Below are positions 9,253 through 17,582 of a stretch of DNA of 64,000 bases, piece by piece. The stretch comes from a bacterium (GTDB lineage Bacteria; Armatimonadota; Fimbriimonadia; Fimbriimonadales; Fimbriimonadaceae): NCBI GenBank assembly GCA_027485645.1, contig JAIXQR010000007.1, forward strand, positions 124,001-188,000, in the 5' to 3' direction. Both the position numbers and the translations under genes were made by a program. Numbering within the stretch: the stretch's first letter is position 1; each line of letters opens with the position of its first letter. Under the pieces are notes generated by a model. The model was not told the origin of the DNA. It made no database searches and worked only from the letters and a program-made list of their open reading frames with translations.

Positions 9253-9266
9253 GGGACAATTGTCCC
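9253..9266. promoter_or_regulatory. Perfect 14-bp palindrome between divergent secreted-enzyme genes
   Basis: GGGACAATTGTCCC is a perfect palindrome located 17 bases before the ATG at 9236, between the divergent subtilase and S1/P1 nuclease genes. Such a site could bind a dimeric regulator. It could also be chance or, if the subtilase starts at 9272, part of the coding sequence. Confidence 0.35.
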
Positions 9267-9401
9267 TCTCATATGATGGTCATTTAGTAGATTCGGTTCG
9301 AAAGAATCAGTGCAATTTTTAATCCTTCGCCCTGAATAGATCTGATCACAATAGACTCGAATACTTGTATGCAACCCGGCATTTGTGAGGTATTCATAGG
9401 C

Positions 9402-10400
9402 ATGCGCCGCATCACCTGCCTCGTGCTCACCCTTGCCGCCGGATCATCGGCTTTTGGTTGGGACGGCATCGGTCACCAGCAAGTCAACGACATCGCGTGG
9501 AAGCTCCTGAAGCCATCGGTCAAGTCCAAAATTGCCCGCGCGCTGATGGAAGGTGACTCGGCATACCGACCCAAGCGGCCATTCGACAACGCATTTTCCG
9601 AGCAGTACCTCGAGAGCCAAGTTCGCCCCTGGTTCCGAGAAGCTGGTCTTTGGCCAGACGACATTAAGGGCAAGCCGTCGGAGAGTTTTGAAGTCTGGGT
9701 GAACAACCTCAACAAACAATCTCCGGGCACCAAGCCGACTCAAGATCCGTTCCAGCGGGGAAGCGAAGAGAACCGCCTCAAGACTTGGCACTACGTGGAC
9801 TTTCCGCTGTTCTTTGCTGGTCGCGGAACGCCAACGCCGCCACGTCCATCGAACGCTCTGTACGGCCTGAAGCAGATTGAGAACGGGCTGAAAACCTCGC
9901 TGAGCGGCTCCAACCAAAAGTACAAGGAAGGGGCGTTCTGGATCTACTGGGCCACCCACGTCATCGCGGACATCCACCAACCACTCCACTGTTCCGAACA
10001 CTTTGGCCAAGAGTTTTTGCCCGGAGGCGATGACGGCGGAAATCAGTTCTTCATCAAAGTCGCACCAAATGCCACCGATACTCGGTTGCACGGCTACTGG
10101 GACGACGGAATCGAGAAGGCTCTGAAGCAAGATGGACTTACGAGCTTCGTCGCGGTCACGAACGCGTGGCTGTCGCGGTCCGACCTGAAGCCAAAGGATG
10201 AGGATGTGGCGAATCTGAATTGGGAGGCCATCGCAAAGCGCCAAAGCGAAATTGCCGTCGCGGAGGTGTATCGCGGCCTGACCAACAAGGGCGTCGTTCC
10301 GGCAGGCTATGAGCGTCGAACGGCGGATCTTTCGCGCAAGATGGCGGTTCTCGGTGGCTACCGACTAGCCGCCTACCTGAACGGCCTACTCGGCGATTAA
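9402..10400 (+). CDS. Secreted S1/P1-type zinc nuclease
   Basis: From ATG 9402 the product is 332 residues with a signal peptide ending ...SSAFG before Trp. In S1/P1 nucleases the mature N-terminal Trp itself ligates zinc, and here W-D-G-I-G-H follows as expected. Further zinc-ligand motifs are KTWHYVDFP, THVIADIHQPLHC and LHGYWDDGIE, with GGDDGGNQ between them. The family cleaves single-stranded DNA and RNA to 5'-nucleotides, probably for phosphate or nucleotide scavenging outside the cell. An upstream ATG at 9369 would add residues before the signal peptide and is less likely. The end overlaps the convergent HMCES-like gene by 15 bases. Confidence 0.88.
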   Translation: MRRITCLVLTLAAGSSAFGWDGIGHQQVNDIAWKLLKPSVKSKIARALMEGDSAYRPKRPFDNAFSEQYLESQVRPWFREAGLWPDDIKGKPSESFEVWVNNLNKQSPGTKPTQDPFQRGSEENRLKTWHYVDFPLFFAGRGTPTPPRPSNALYGLKQIENGLKTSLSGSNQKYKEGAFWIYWATHVIADIHQPLHCSEHFGQEFLPGGDDGGNQFFIKVAPNATDTRLHGYWDDGIEKALKQDGLTSFVAVTNAWLSRSDLKPKDEDVANLNWEAIAKRQSEIAVAEVYRGLTNKGVVPAGYERRTADLSRKMAVLGGYRLAAYLNGLLGD

Positions 10401-11045
10401 TCTCGTTCCCATTTGGGCTGAATCAAACGGTCGAAGAAGCGCTTGTGCTTCTTCGACCGTTGTGCTTTGGCGAAGCCAAATTTCTGCATCCTCGTTGCTC
10501 AGCAAACACGGCATCCGGTCATGAAACTCCCCGGCAAGGTCGTTCGGCGCGCACGTGAGAATCGTGAAGGTTTCAAGTGGTCCGCCGGGAGCCATCCACC
10601 GCTCCCATAGTCCGGCAAGAATGGTCACGTCAGCATCTGCCCGGAAGAAGGCGTATTTCGACTTCTTGGGCTTAGAAATCGAAGTCGGCTCGCCAAAGAG
10701 ATTGAGTTGGACGTCGCCCGGTTCGTCTCGCCACTCAACGTAGTAACTCGCCGGAACGACGCACCGCCGCTTCGCCATGGCTTCTCGGAAGGAAGGCTTT
10801 TCCGCCGCAGTCTCGCTCCGTGCGTTGATCAGGTTCGCCGCCGATCGGTCGTCCTTTGCCCAAGCAGGAACCAGACCCCATCGCACTTGCTTGTACCTCG
10901 GCTGTTCTTGATCCGAAGCAAGAACAAGGGAAGTGTCCGTTGGCCGAATCTCCGGCTGGTCAAGCAGGTCGTCTGCCTCCGGAGCGATGCCAAACGTCAG
11001 TTCAAGTTGTGCTTGCGAAAGTTGGACGCCGAACCTGGCGCACAT
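10386..11045 (-). CDS. SRAP/HMCES (YedK) abasic-site processing protein
   Basis: The 219-residue product has the hallmarks of the SRAP domain: catalytic Cys2 exposed after Met removal (MCARFG), the INARSET motif (Asn for abasic-site binding), RRCVVPASYYVEW with the conserved Glu, and HDRMP with the catalytic His. YedK/HMCES forms a thiazolidine crosslink with abasic sites in single-stranded DNA, protecting replication forks. The ATG begins one base after the purB stop, so the gene is translated as part of a purB unit. Confidence 0.92.
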   Translation of the reverse strand: MCARFGVQLSQAQLELTFGIAPEADDLLDQPEIRPTDTSLVLASDQEQPRYKQVRWGLVPAWAKDDRSAANLINARSETAAEKPSFREAMAKRRCVVPASYYVEWRDEPGDVQLNLFGEPTSISKPKKSKYAFFRADADVTILAGLWERWMAPGGPLETFTILTCAPNDLAGEFHDRMPCLLSNEDAEIWLRQSTTVEEAQALLRPFDSAQMGTRLIAE

Positions 11046-11046
11046 C

Positions 11047-12342
11047 TCAGTCGCTCAATCCAACCGCGCTGATCGTGTGACCGGCGTGGCGCAGGTGGTG
11101 CTCAAGGCTAAAAATCTCATCGATCTGCTCCTGGTTCAAACGGCTCTGAACGTCTGGATCATTGGTGACCGAAGTTCGGAAGTCCTCGCCCTCCCAACTC
11201 TTTGCCGCATTGCGCTGGGCGACCTTGTAGGCGTCCTCTCGGGCCATTCCCGCCTGAACCAGAGCGATCATGACGTGCTCGGAGAATACGAGATCTCCCA
11301 TCAGGCGCAAGTTCTGGTGCATCCGCTCCGGGAACACCTGAAGGCCAGACAGGATGCTGGTCAAGCGGTTCAGCATGAAGTCGGCAAGCTGACACGAATC
11401 CGGGAAAATGATGCGCTCGAGCGATGAGTTGGTGAGGTCGCGCTCGTGCCAAGTCGCCACGCTCTCAAGCATTGCGTGCGAGTTGGCGCGAAGAAGTCTT
11501 GCCAGACCGCACACGGTTTCGCTGTTCCATGGGTTGCGCTTGTGCGGCATCGCGCTACTGCCGGTTTGTCCTTTCGCGAACGCTTCCTGAACCTCCAGAA
11601 TCTCGGTTCGTTGAAGGTTTCGCAGCTCGGTGGCAATTCGCTCTAAGCCGGCACCCAACAGTGCGAGCACATTCAGGAAGTTCGCATGCCGATCTCGGTT
11701 GATGATCTGCGTGCTTGCCGGGTCTGGTGACAGGCCGAGGCGATTGCAAACCCAGGTCTCAAGTTCGGGAGAAGCAATCGCATGAACGCCGACCGCGCCG
11801 CTGACTTTGCCGACCGAGACTTCTTCTCGGCAGACCTTCAAGCGCTCCAGGTTTCGCTGAAGTTCGGCGTACCAGTTCGCGCACTTGAATCCAAAAGTGA
11901 TCGGCTCCGCGTGAATGCCGTGAGTTCGTCCGATGCAAGGCGTGTTTGCGTGCGCTTTGGCGAGGCGAGCAATCTCTTTTGACAGTCGTTCGCCGCTGGC
12001 CAAAAGCACGTCGCAGGAGTTGCGAAGCATGATGCCAAGCGCCGTATCGATGACGTCGTAGCTGGTGACGCCGAGGTGGACAAAGCGCCCCTCGGGCCCA
12101 ATGTTCTCGCTAAGGTTTCGAACAAACGCCATGAGATCGTGGCGCGTTTCTTTCTCCAACTCTTCGCATCGCTCAACCGTGAAGGAAGCCCGGTCCTGAA
12201 TCGCGGCAAGCGCGTCCTCAGGAACTTGGCCGAGGGCCACGTGCCCTTCCACAATCGCGACCTCCACGTCTTGCCAAGTCTGGTACTTGGCTTTTTGGGA
12301 CCAAATCTCGGTCATCGCGGGGGTGCAATAGCGGTCAATCAC
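11047..12342 (-). CDS. purB: Adenylosuccinate lyase
   Basis: PurB cleaves SAICAR and adenylosuccinate to release fumarate in purine synthesis. The product contains the fumarase-superfamily signature GSSAMPHKRNP, the SYDVIDTA segment and the RTHGIHAEP motif with a catalytic His. Starting at GTG 12342 gives 431 residues beginning V-I-D-R-Y-C-T-P-A-M, which matches the usual MI-RY--PEM N-terminus. A TTG at 12399 would add 19 atypical residues. A TACCCT hexamer lies exactly six bases upstream of the GTG, suggesting leaderless expression. The HMCES-like gene follows after one base. Confidence 0.95.
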   Translation of the reverse strand: MIDRYCTPAMTEIWSQKAKYQTWQDVEVAIVEGHVALGQVPEDALAAIQDRASFTVERCEELEKETRHDLMAFVRNLSENIGPEGRFVHLGVTSYDVIDTALGIMLRNSCDVLLASGERLSKEIARLAKAHANTPCIGRTHGIHAEPITFGFKCANWYAELQRNLERLKVCREEVSVGKVSGAVGVHAIASPELETWVCNRLGLSPDPASTQIINRDRHANFLNVLALLGAGLERIATELRNLQRTEILEVQEAFAKGQTGSSAMPHKRNPWNSETVCGLARLLRANSHAMLESVATWHERDLTNSSLERIIFPDSCQLADFMLNRLTSILSGLQVFPERMHQNLRLMGDLVFSEHVMIALVQAGMAREDAYKVAQRNAAKSWEGEDFRTSVTNDPDVQSRLNQEQIDEIFSLEHHLRHAGHTISAVGLSD

Positions 12343-12348
12343 AGAAAG

Positions 12349-12354
12349 AGGGTA
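12349..12354 (-). promoter_or_regulatory. -10 hexamer of a leaderless promoter, purB
   Basis: TACCCT (minus strand) ends exactly six bases before the purB GTG, and no Shine-Dalgarno sequence lies between. Transcription would start at or next to the start codon. Confidence 0.6.
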
Positions 12355-12439
12355 CCAGCCGAAAATTTTTTGGAACTTTCTTTTGTTGGCCGGAGTCAAC
12401 GATCCGTTGCTTCGTTCTATTGTGTGATGAAAGGAGAGC

Positions 12440-12466
12440 GGGTGCCTTCGGGCACCCCTTTTTATT
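12440..12466 (+). terminator. Plus-strand terminator with no matching plus-strand gene
   Basis: A 7-bp stem GGGTGCC/GGCACCC closed by a UUCG loop (12440-12457) is followed by C then TTTTTATTT on the plus strand. Both flanking genes (purB, purD) are on the minus strand. On the minus strand the hairpin lacks a clear T-run, though it may still help end the purD transcript. Confidence 0.6.
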
Positions 12467-12482
12467 TATCCGCGACGCTTCC

Positions 12483-13745
12483 TTAACTGAGTTCCGCAAT
12501 ATCGGATCGAAGCTGCATCCCCTCAAACTGAACGGATTCCGTTGCCCGATACGCGGCTTCGCGTGCGGAGGCAATCGTTGGTCCAGTTGCGGTCACGCTC
12601 ATCACCCGACCACCGCTCGTAACGAGTTGGCCATCGACAAGCTTCGTCCCGGCGTGGAATCGCTTCACATTCCCATCAACGGGAGAAAGCGTAATGGGCT
12701 TTCCGCGGGCGTAATCTCCGGGATAACCCGCACTGGCCAGCACAACGGTGACGGCTGCATCATCGGAGTACTGCACCGGCGGGATGGCCTCGCCGACTGC
12801 AGCAGCATATAGAGCCGCCGCGAACCCGCCGGAAATTCTCGCCATCAGACTCTGAGTCTCCGGATCGCCAAACCGAACATTGAACTCAAGACAATGGGGC
12901 CGGCCATGATGCAGCATCACGCCGGTGAACAGATTGCCGCGATAAGCAATTCCGCGACGATGCAATTCCACCACGGTGGGCCGAATGATGCGCTCCTCCA
13001 CCTCTTCTAGAAGCTCGGGAGTGATCGAAGGGTCGGGCGAAAATGACCCCATTCCACCGGTGTTTGGTCCTGTATCGCCCGTGCCGATGCGCTTGTAGTC
13101 TCTTGCTACGGGCATGCTGGAAACGTAGGCGTCGCTGATGAGGGTGAACAGCGAAAACTCGCGGCCCTCAAGTCGATCTTCGATGACAATCTCAGATCCA
13201 GCTTCACCGAAGACCTTGTCGATCATGATCCGGTGAATGGCATCTTCGGCCTCAAAAATGTCTTCACAAACAATGACGCCCTTTCCAAGTGCGTTCCCGG
13301 ATGCCTTCACCACGACGCCGCAACCGTCGGCAAATCGAATTCGGGCGTACTCTTTGGCGGTTTGCGCATCGACAAAACTCTCGTGCGTCGCGGTTGGAAT
13401 TCCGGCCGAGACCATGAACTCCTTCGAGAACGCCTTCGAACCTTCCAGCTGCGCCCCGGCCGCTCCGGGCCCGAAAACTGCAAACCCTGCCTCGCGAAAA
13501 GCGTCCGCCCCACCAAGCACCAACGGATCCTCGGGGCCATACACAACGAGGTCAATCCGGTGCTCTCGAGCGAGCCCGATGAGTGAAGCGGTGTCGGTCG
13601 CCGCGATCGGGAAGCAAGGGACTTCAGCTTCAATCCCGGGATTTCCCGGAGCACAAATGACATCCGCTTCCTGAGCAAGGCGCCACACTAGCGCATGTTC
13701 GCGCGCTCCCGATCCGATAACAAGAATTTTCATGCCTGATGCCAT
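12483..13745 (-). CDS. purD: Phosphoribosylamine-glycine ligase
   Basis: GARS joins glycine to phosphoribosylamine using ATP in step two of purine synthesis. The product has the N-terminal MKILVIGSGAREHAL nucleotide-fold motif, the ATP-grasp core (SKAFSKEFM, GCGVVVKA, EAGSEIVIEDRLEGREFS) and LEFNVRFGDPE with metal-binding residues. The ATG at 13745 directly abuts the stop of the upstream metallo-hydrolase gene; the ATG at 13733 (416 residues, beginning MKILVIG) matches the family N-terminus better. The two genes form one transcript. Confidence 0.96.
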   Translation of the reverse strand: MASGMKILVIGSGAREHALVWRLAQEADVICAPGNPGIEAEVPCFPIAATDTASLIGLAREHRIDLVVYGPEDPLVLGGADAFREAGFAVFGPGAAGAQLEGSKAFSKEFMVSAGIPTATHESFVDAQTAKEYARIRFADGCGVVVKASGNALGKGVIVCEDIFEAEDAIHRIMIDKVFGEAGSEIVIEDRLEGREFSLFTLISDAYVSSMPVARDYKRIGTGDTGPNTGGMGSFSPDPSITPELLEEVEERIIRPTVVELHRRGIAYRGNLFTGVMLHHGRPHCLEFNVRFGDPETQSLMARISGGFAAALYAAAVGEAIPPVQYSDDAAVTVVLASAGYPGDYARGKPITLSPVDGNVKRFHAGTKLVDGQLVTSGGRVMSVTATGPTIASAREAAYRATESVQFEGMQLRSDIAELS

Positions 13746-15125
13746 TTATAGAAGCTCAAAGGACTGATCCATCGCCGGGATCTCAACGTTCCAACCAAGA
13801 TCGGCCTTGATCCTCGCCTCAAGACCTTTCTGAGCATCTGGCTCGCCGTGAACCAGGAACGTGGTCTTCGGCGCTCGCTTGAATCCGCCGAGCCACTTCA
13901 GAATCTCGTCTTGGTCGGCATGAGCAGAGAGGGAGTTTAGCTTGTCCACCGTCGCGCGAACCGGAATTTCCGTTCCCAGCATCTTCACTCGGTCTGCCCC
14001 GTCCATCAGCCGCCGCCCTAACGTTCCCTCCGCTTGGTAACCGGTGAAGAGAACCTGAGTGTTCGCCTGACCGAGTCGATGCATCAGGTGATGGACGACT
14101 CTTCCACCGTTTGCCATACCGGAGCCCGCGATGACGACAAATGGGCCAGGGCGGAAGTTCAACTCTTTCGAGCTGTCACGATCTCGAACAATCGTGAATC
14201 CTTCTGGCTCCAATTGGTGCTCGCCTTCGCTGACCGCGATGAGCATGTCTTCGTCGTGCTCTTCTTTACTCTCGGCGTAAAGCTGGGTCGCCGACACCGC
14301 CATCGGGCTATCCAGATAGATTGGAATTTTCGGGCATTGGCCTGCGGCTTGGAGCTCGCTGATGTAGTACAGCAGTTCTTGGGTTCGACCGATGCTGAAG
14401 CTCGGCACCACGACGACTCCGCCCGACTCAACGGCGTTGGTCATCACCTCGGCCAGCCGCGCCCGGGGATCCTCGTGGCTATGGAAGCGATTTCCATAAG
14501 TGCTTTCGATGACCAGGTAATCAGCATGATCGACCGTTTCCGGATCTCGAATGATCGGTGTGTTATAGCGACCCAAGTCGCCGCCCATCAGGAGAATTTG
14601 CCCATCTGGGCATGCGATCTCGGCGAAAGTTGATCCAAGAATGTGACCGGCAAAGCGGTATCTCAGCTGAGCTCCGCCGGGTAGCGGCGTCCAGGTGTTG
14701 TAGCGGATCGGCTCAAAGCGCTTGAGAGCTTCGTAGGCTTCTTCTTCACTAAACAGCGGCTGAGGGTCAGCGTGCCGACTGCCATGCTTTCGAGCGCGCT
14801 TGGCATCTTCCTCTTGAATCCGGCCTGCATCCGGCAGAGCAATACGAGCAAGGCCGATCGTTGCTTTGGTCGCGAGAAACTTGCCCTGGTACCCCTCTTT
14901 CACCAACTTTGGCAGTCGCCCGATGTGGTCTTGGTGCGCGTGGGTAACGATCACCAAATCGATCTCGCTCGGATCAAACGGAAATGGAGCGTAGTTTTGG
15001 TCGCGAAGCTGGCGAGAGCCTTGGAAGATTCCGCAGTCCACGAGAATATTGGTGGACCCAAACTGGATGAGGTGGCAAGAGCCGGTCACGGTTTGCGCGG
15101 CACCATGGAACGACAACGATTGCAT
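13746..15125 (-). CDS. Beta-CASP metallo-beta-lactamase RNase/exonuclease
   Basis: The 459-residue product belongs to the YSH1/CPSF73-like branch of metallo-beta-lactamase proteins. It shows HAHQDH (motif II), AGHILGS (motif III), MGGDLGRYN (motif IV), the beta-CASP motifs (ESTYGNR, FSIGRTQELL, SGMANGGR) and the C-terminal SAHADQ---W and LVHGEP motifs. Such enzymes are zinc-dependent RNA endo/exonucleases; bacterial members of this branch usually have no assigned substrate. A TAAAGT hexamer six bases before the ATG suggests a leaderless transcript, which continues into purD. Confidence 0.9.
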   Translation of the reverse strand: MQSLSFHGAAQTVTGSCHLIQFGSTNILVDCGIFQGSRQLRDQNYAPFPFDPSEIDLVIVTHAHQDHIGRLPKLVKEGYQGKFLATKATIGLARIALPDAGRIQEEDAKRARKHGSRHADPQPLFSEEEAYEALKRFEPIRYNTWTPLPGGAQLRYRFAGHILGSTFAEIACPDGQILLMGGDLGRYNTPIIRDPETVDHADYLVIESTYGNRFHSHEDPRARLAEVMTNAVESGGVVVVPSFSIGRTQELLYYISELQAAGQCPKIPIYLDSPMAVSATQLYAESKEEHDEDMLIAVSEGEHQLEPEGFTIVRDRDSSKELNFRPGPFVVIAGSGMANGGRVVHHLMHRLGQANTQVLFTGYQAEGTLGRRLMDGADRVKMLGTEIPVRATVDKLNSLSAHADQDEILKWLGGFKRAPKTTFLVHGEPDAQKGLEARIKADLGWNVEIPAMDQSFELL

Positions 15126-15131
15126 GCCAGA

Positions 15132-15137
15132 ACTTTA
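15132..15137 (-). promoter_or_regulatory. -10 hexamer of a leaderless promoter, beta-CASP gene
   Basis: TAAAGT (minus strand) ends six bases before the ATG at 15125. It is divergent from the TACCAT hexamer at 15167. Confidence 0.6.
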
Positions 15138-15144
15138 CGCCTTT

Positions 15145-15160
15145 CGCACATTCTTGTGCG
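15145..15160. promoter_or_regulatory. Operator-like inverted repeat between divergent promoters
   Basis: CGCACA-TTCT-TGTGCG is a perfect 6-bp inverted repeat with a 4-base spacer. It sits between the two divergent -10 hexamers (15132-15137 and 15167-15172), covering the -35 region of the rightward one. A dimeric regulator could control both genes from here (inference). Confidence 0.45.
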
Positions 15161-15166
15161 CGCGGG

Positions 15167-15172
15167 TACCAT
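15167..15172 (+). promoter_or_regulatory. -10 hexamer of a leaderless promoter, small lipoprotein gene
   Basis: TACCAT ends six bases before the GTG at 15179. Confidence 0.6.
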
Positions 15173-15178
15173 TTAGGA

Positions 15179-15553
15179 GTGCGCAAAGGCTCAGTTCTTC
15201 TCGCGGTTTTGACGGTTCTTTTGCTATCCGGTTGCCGGATTAAGAGCTGGGAGAGCTTTGAGTCGGCAACGACTCCAAACGAGCCTGGTACCTGGAAGGG
15301 AGACGAATATGCTCTCGCTGGCACCGCAAACGCTACTGGCGGTCAGAACATCAAAACCCGCTACTCCGAAGGCGCAAAGAACGGCCAGACGCAGGGTCTC
15401 ACAACGACCTACGGCGAAGCCGGAAAGGGAACCGGTCTTCAGCCTGGCGAACCAACGGTTGCCAACCGAGCCGGACACGGAAACCAAAACGCCCCAGCGT
15501 TCCAGGAAACGCCAGGAAATCTGGGTTCTCCGGCATCGAAGTCCGGTCGCTAA
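15179..15553 (+). CDS. Small lipoprotein of low complexity
   Basis: The 124-residue product has a lipoprotein signal with lipobox LLSGC (Cys19), so it should be lipidated and membrane-anchored. The mature part is rich in Gly, Thr, Asn, Pro and Glu with no hydrophobic core, suggesting a disordered surface or periplasmic protein. No family is recognised. The start is GTG, placed by the TACCAT hexamer six bases upstream. It is divergent from the beta-CASP gene. Confidence 0.7.
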   Translation: MRKGSVLLAVLTVLLLSGCRIKSWESFESATTPNEPGTWKGDEYALAGTANATGGQNIKTRYSEGAKNGQTQGLTTTYGEAGKGTGLQPGEPTVANRAGHGNQNAPAFQETPGNLGSPASKSGR

Positions 15554-15628
15554 ATTTTCTTTGAACGCTTTCCGGCGTTTCTGACACTTCACTTGTGCGC
15601 AGGTCCACTGCGCAAATGGAGCTATGAA

Positions 15629-16543
15629 ATGATGCCCGGAAAGTTCTTCGTCCCATCCCTGATCATCGGGGTTGCCAGCTTCGGCTGTAGCCAGTCCGGA
15701 AGCGCGGATTACGCCACCGCAGTTAAGGCCAGCCCCGAGGCAGCTTCGGCAGCGTTCAGTGCCGAGGCAAACGCACCGGCCGCAAAATCCGCGGACGCCT
15801 CCCTGGCGGCCAACCGAACACAACCTGCGCCCCAGATTCAGAACCGCGACATCATTCAGTCGGCCCAAATCAGCATCCGAGTCGTTGATGTTGAGAAAGC
15901 CGAACGAAAGGCTACGGACTGGATTCGCTCGAACAACGGATTTGTCGAGTCATCTACTGGATCTGGTCTCGGCGCACCGTCGGCCCAAGTGACGCAGGTT
16001 CTTCGCATTCCCGCCGGACAGTTCTATTCGGCCCTCAATTTTCTGCAGTCGCAAGGCGTTCGGACCAGCCAGTCCATAACGACCCAAGACGTCACGGCTC
16101 AAGTTGCTGACCTCAGCGCCAGGCTTCAAACCATGCTTGCACAAGAGAATTCGTACCGTCAAATGCTCTCTGCCTCGCGAAAACTGGAGGACCACATTGC
16201 TCTGAGCGATCGATTGATGGGACTACGCTCGGAGATTGAAGGAATGGCGGCTCAACATAAGTCTCTCCGCGCGCAGGCCGCGATGTCGAACATCACGGTC
16301 AATTGGGTGCAATCGGCAGATGCTGCCGCACCCGTGAAGGACACCGGCTGGTTTAGTCAGGCCTGGGGCGAAAGCATGATCTCCATGCGCGCGACCCTGC
16401 AAGGCATCGTCTCAGTTTTGCTTTGGTTCGTGGCCATGGGCCCCATCTGGCTTCCCGTGCTATTGATCGGTCTTTGGCTTCGCCGAGCGCATCGAAAGCG
16501 GGCTCCGAAACCGACCGAACCGTTTGCTCCACCGGTACGATAG
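15629..16543 (+). CDS. DUF4349-type lipoprotein with C-terminal membrane segment
   Basis: Starting at ATG 15629 (GGAG at 15617-15620 as ribosome binding site) the 304-residue product has a lipobox-like signal ending VASFGC. An Ala/Ser-rich linker is followed by a domain with RDIIQSAQISIRV-DVEKA, RIPA-QF---L and a coiled-coil stretch around LEDHIALSDRLMGLRSEIEGM, then a C-terminal transmembrane helix and basic tail. This order matches DUF4349 proteins, whose function is not established. A longer start at 15593 would bury the signal peptide. Confidence 0.75.
   Translation: MMPGKFFVPSLIIGVASFGCSQSGSADYATAVKASPEAASAAFSAEANAPAAKSADASLAANRTQPAPQIQNRDIIQSAQISIRVVDVEKAERKATDWIRSNNGFVESSTGSGLGAPSAQVTQVLRIPAGQFYSALNFLQSQGVRTSQSITTQDVTAQVADLSARLQTMLAQENSYRQMLSASRKLEDHIALSDRLMGLRSEIEGMAAQHKSLRAQAAMSNITVNWVQSADAAAPVKDTGWFSQAWGESMISMRATLQGIVSVLLWFVAMGPIWLPVLLIGLWLRRAHRKRAPKPTEPFAPPVR
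16536..16541 (+). promoter_or_regulatory. -10 hexamer of a leaderless promoter, oxidoreductase gene
   Basis: TACGAT ends six bases before the GTG at 16548 and overlaps the end of the upstream lipoprotein gene. Confidence 0.55.
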
Positions 16544-16547
16544 TTTC

Positions 16548-17582
16548 GTGATTCGGATTGGGATTATTGGCTGTGGGAGCGTGGCCGGGTTTGGGCATGC
16601 TCCCGCAATTCATCGGACGGCAGGCGTCGAGCTCGCCGCCGCTTATGATCCCGTTCCCGGCAAAGCGGCCGAGTTCACGCAGCGCAATGGCGGTCAGCCA
16701 TTCGACGATCTCGATGCGTTCTTTGCACATCCCTTAGATGCGGTCAGCATCTGCTCGCCGGTAGGAGTCCATCACGACAACGTTTTGCGTGCCGCCGCCG
16801 CAAAGGTCCACGTGCTCTGCGAGAAGCCGGTGACGACGACACGAGCGCACGCGGACGAGATGTGCAAGGCCATGAGCTTTGCGGATCGACTCTTGATGGT
16901 CGGTCTGGTCTATCGCTTCAGCCACGCGGCACAAGACATTCGCCGCTGGGTGCGAGAAGGAGTCATTGGCGAAGTCCGGAGCCTGCGGTTGGTTTATCTC
17001 TGGAATCTGCATGGCCAGTGGATGAACGACAGCACCGGTAATTGGGTCGAGAGTCCACTTTGGAAGGGCCGAATGCTGGAAGGAGGTCCGATGGTGGATT
17101 GCGGAGTACACCAAATCGATCTCGCGCGATGGTGGCTGGGTTCGGAAGTCACTCGCATTCAAGGCGCAGGCGCTTGGGTGAGCAACTACGAAGCCCCCGA
17201 TCACGTTTACTCGCACTTGGACCATGAGTGTGGTGCACACACGATGGTGGACATGAGCTTCACCTACGGTCATACCGCCAAAGAACCAACCTCAACGTTC
17301 ACCTACGAGCTGATCGGGACTGGCGGAGTGATTCGTTACAACCGCGAAGGCTGGAAGCTGGAAATCCTTGACGGCAACAATACTCGTGCCGTGCCTGGCG
17401 CTTCGGAAAAGAACTTTGAAGGCATGTACGAAGCCTGGCGCGACGCAATTCAGGCCGGTTCGCTGGGCGACCTGCCCGATGTGGAAGCAGGAATGCGGGC
17501 GATGGAAATTGCGCAGGAAGCTACTCGTCAGGCGATAGAGCAGCGCGTCGTGCCGTCTCGTCCCTCAACCATCGTAAGTTAG
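16548..17582 (+). CDS. Gfo/Idh/MocA-family NAD(P)-dependent oxidoreductase
   Basis: The 344-residue product from GTG 16548 begins with the Rossmann motif IRIGIIGCGSVAG and has the family motif CEKPV (Lys-Pro), then MVGLVYRF and the GGPMVDCGVHQIDLARWW region with the His that commonly assists catalysis. These enzymes oxidise or reduce sugars, inositols or related polyols; the substrate cannot be fixed here. The TACGAT hexamer six bases upstream supports the GTG start. The 3' end overlaps the convergent nucleotidyltransferase gene by 62 bases. Confidence 0.88.
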   Translation: MIRIGIIGCGSVAGFGHAPAIHRTAGVELAAAYDPVPGKAAEFTQRNGGQPFDDLDAFFAHPLDAVSICSPVGVHHDNVLRAAAAKVHVLCEKPVTTTRAHADEMCKAMSFADRLLMVGLVYRFSHAAQDIRRWVREGVIGEVRSLRLVYLWNLHGQWMNDSTGNWVESPLWKGRMLEGGPMVDCGVHQIDLARWWLGSEVTRIQGAGAWVSNYEAPDHVYSHLDHECGAHTMVDMSFTYGHTAKEPTSTFTYELIGTGGVIRYNREGWKLEILDGNNTRAVPGASEKNFEGMYEAWRDAIQAGSLGDLPDVEAGMRAMEIAQEATRQAIEQRVVPSRPSTIVS

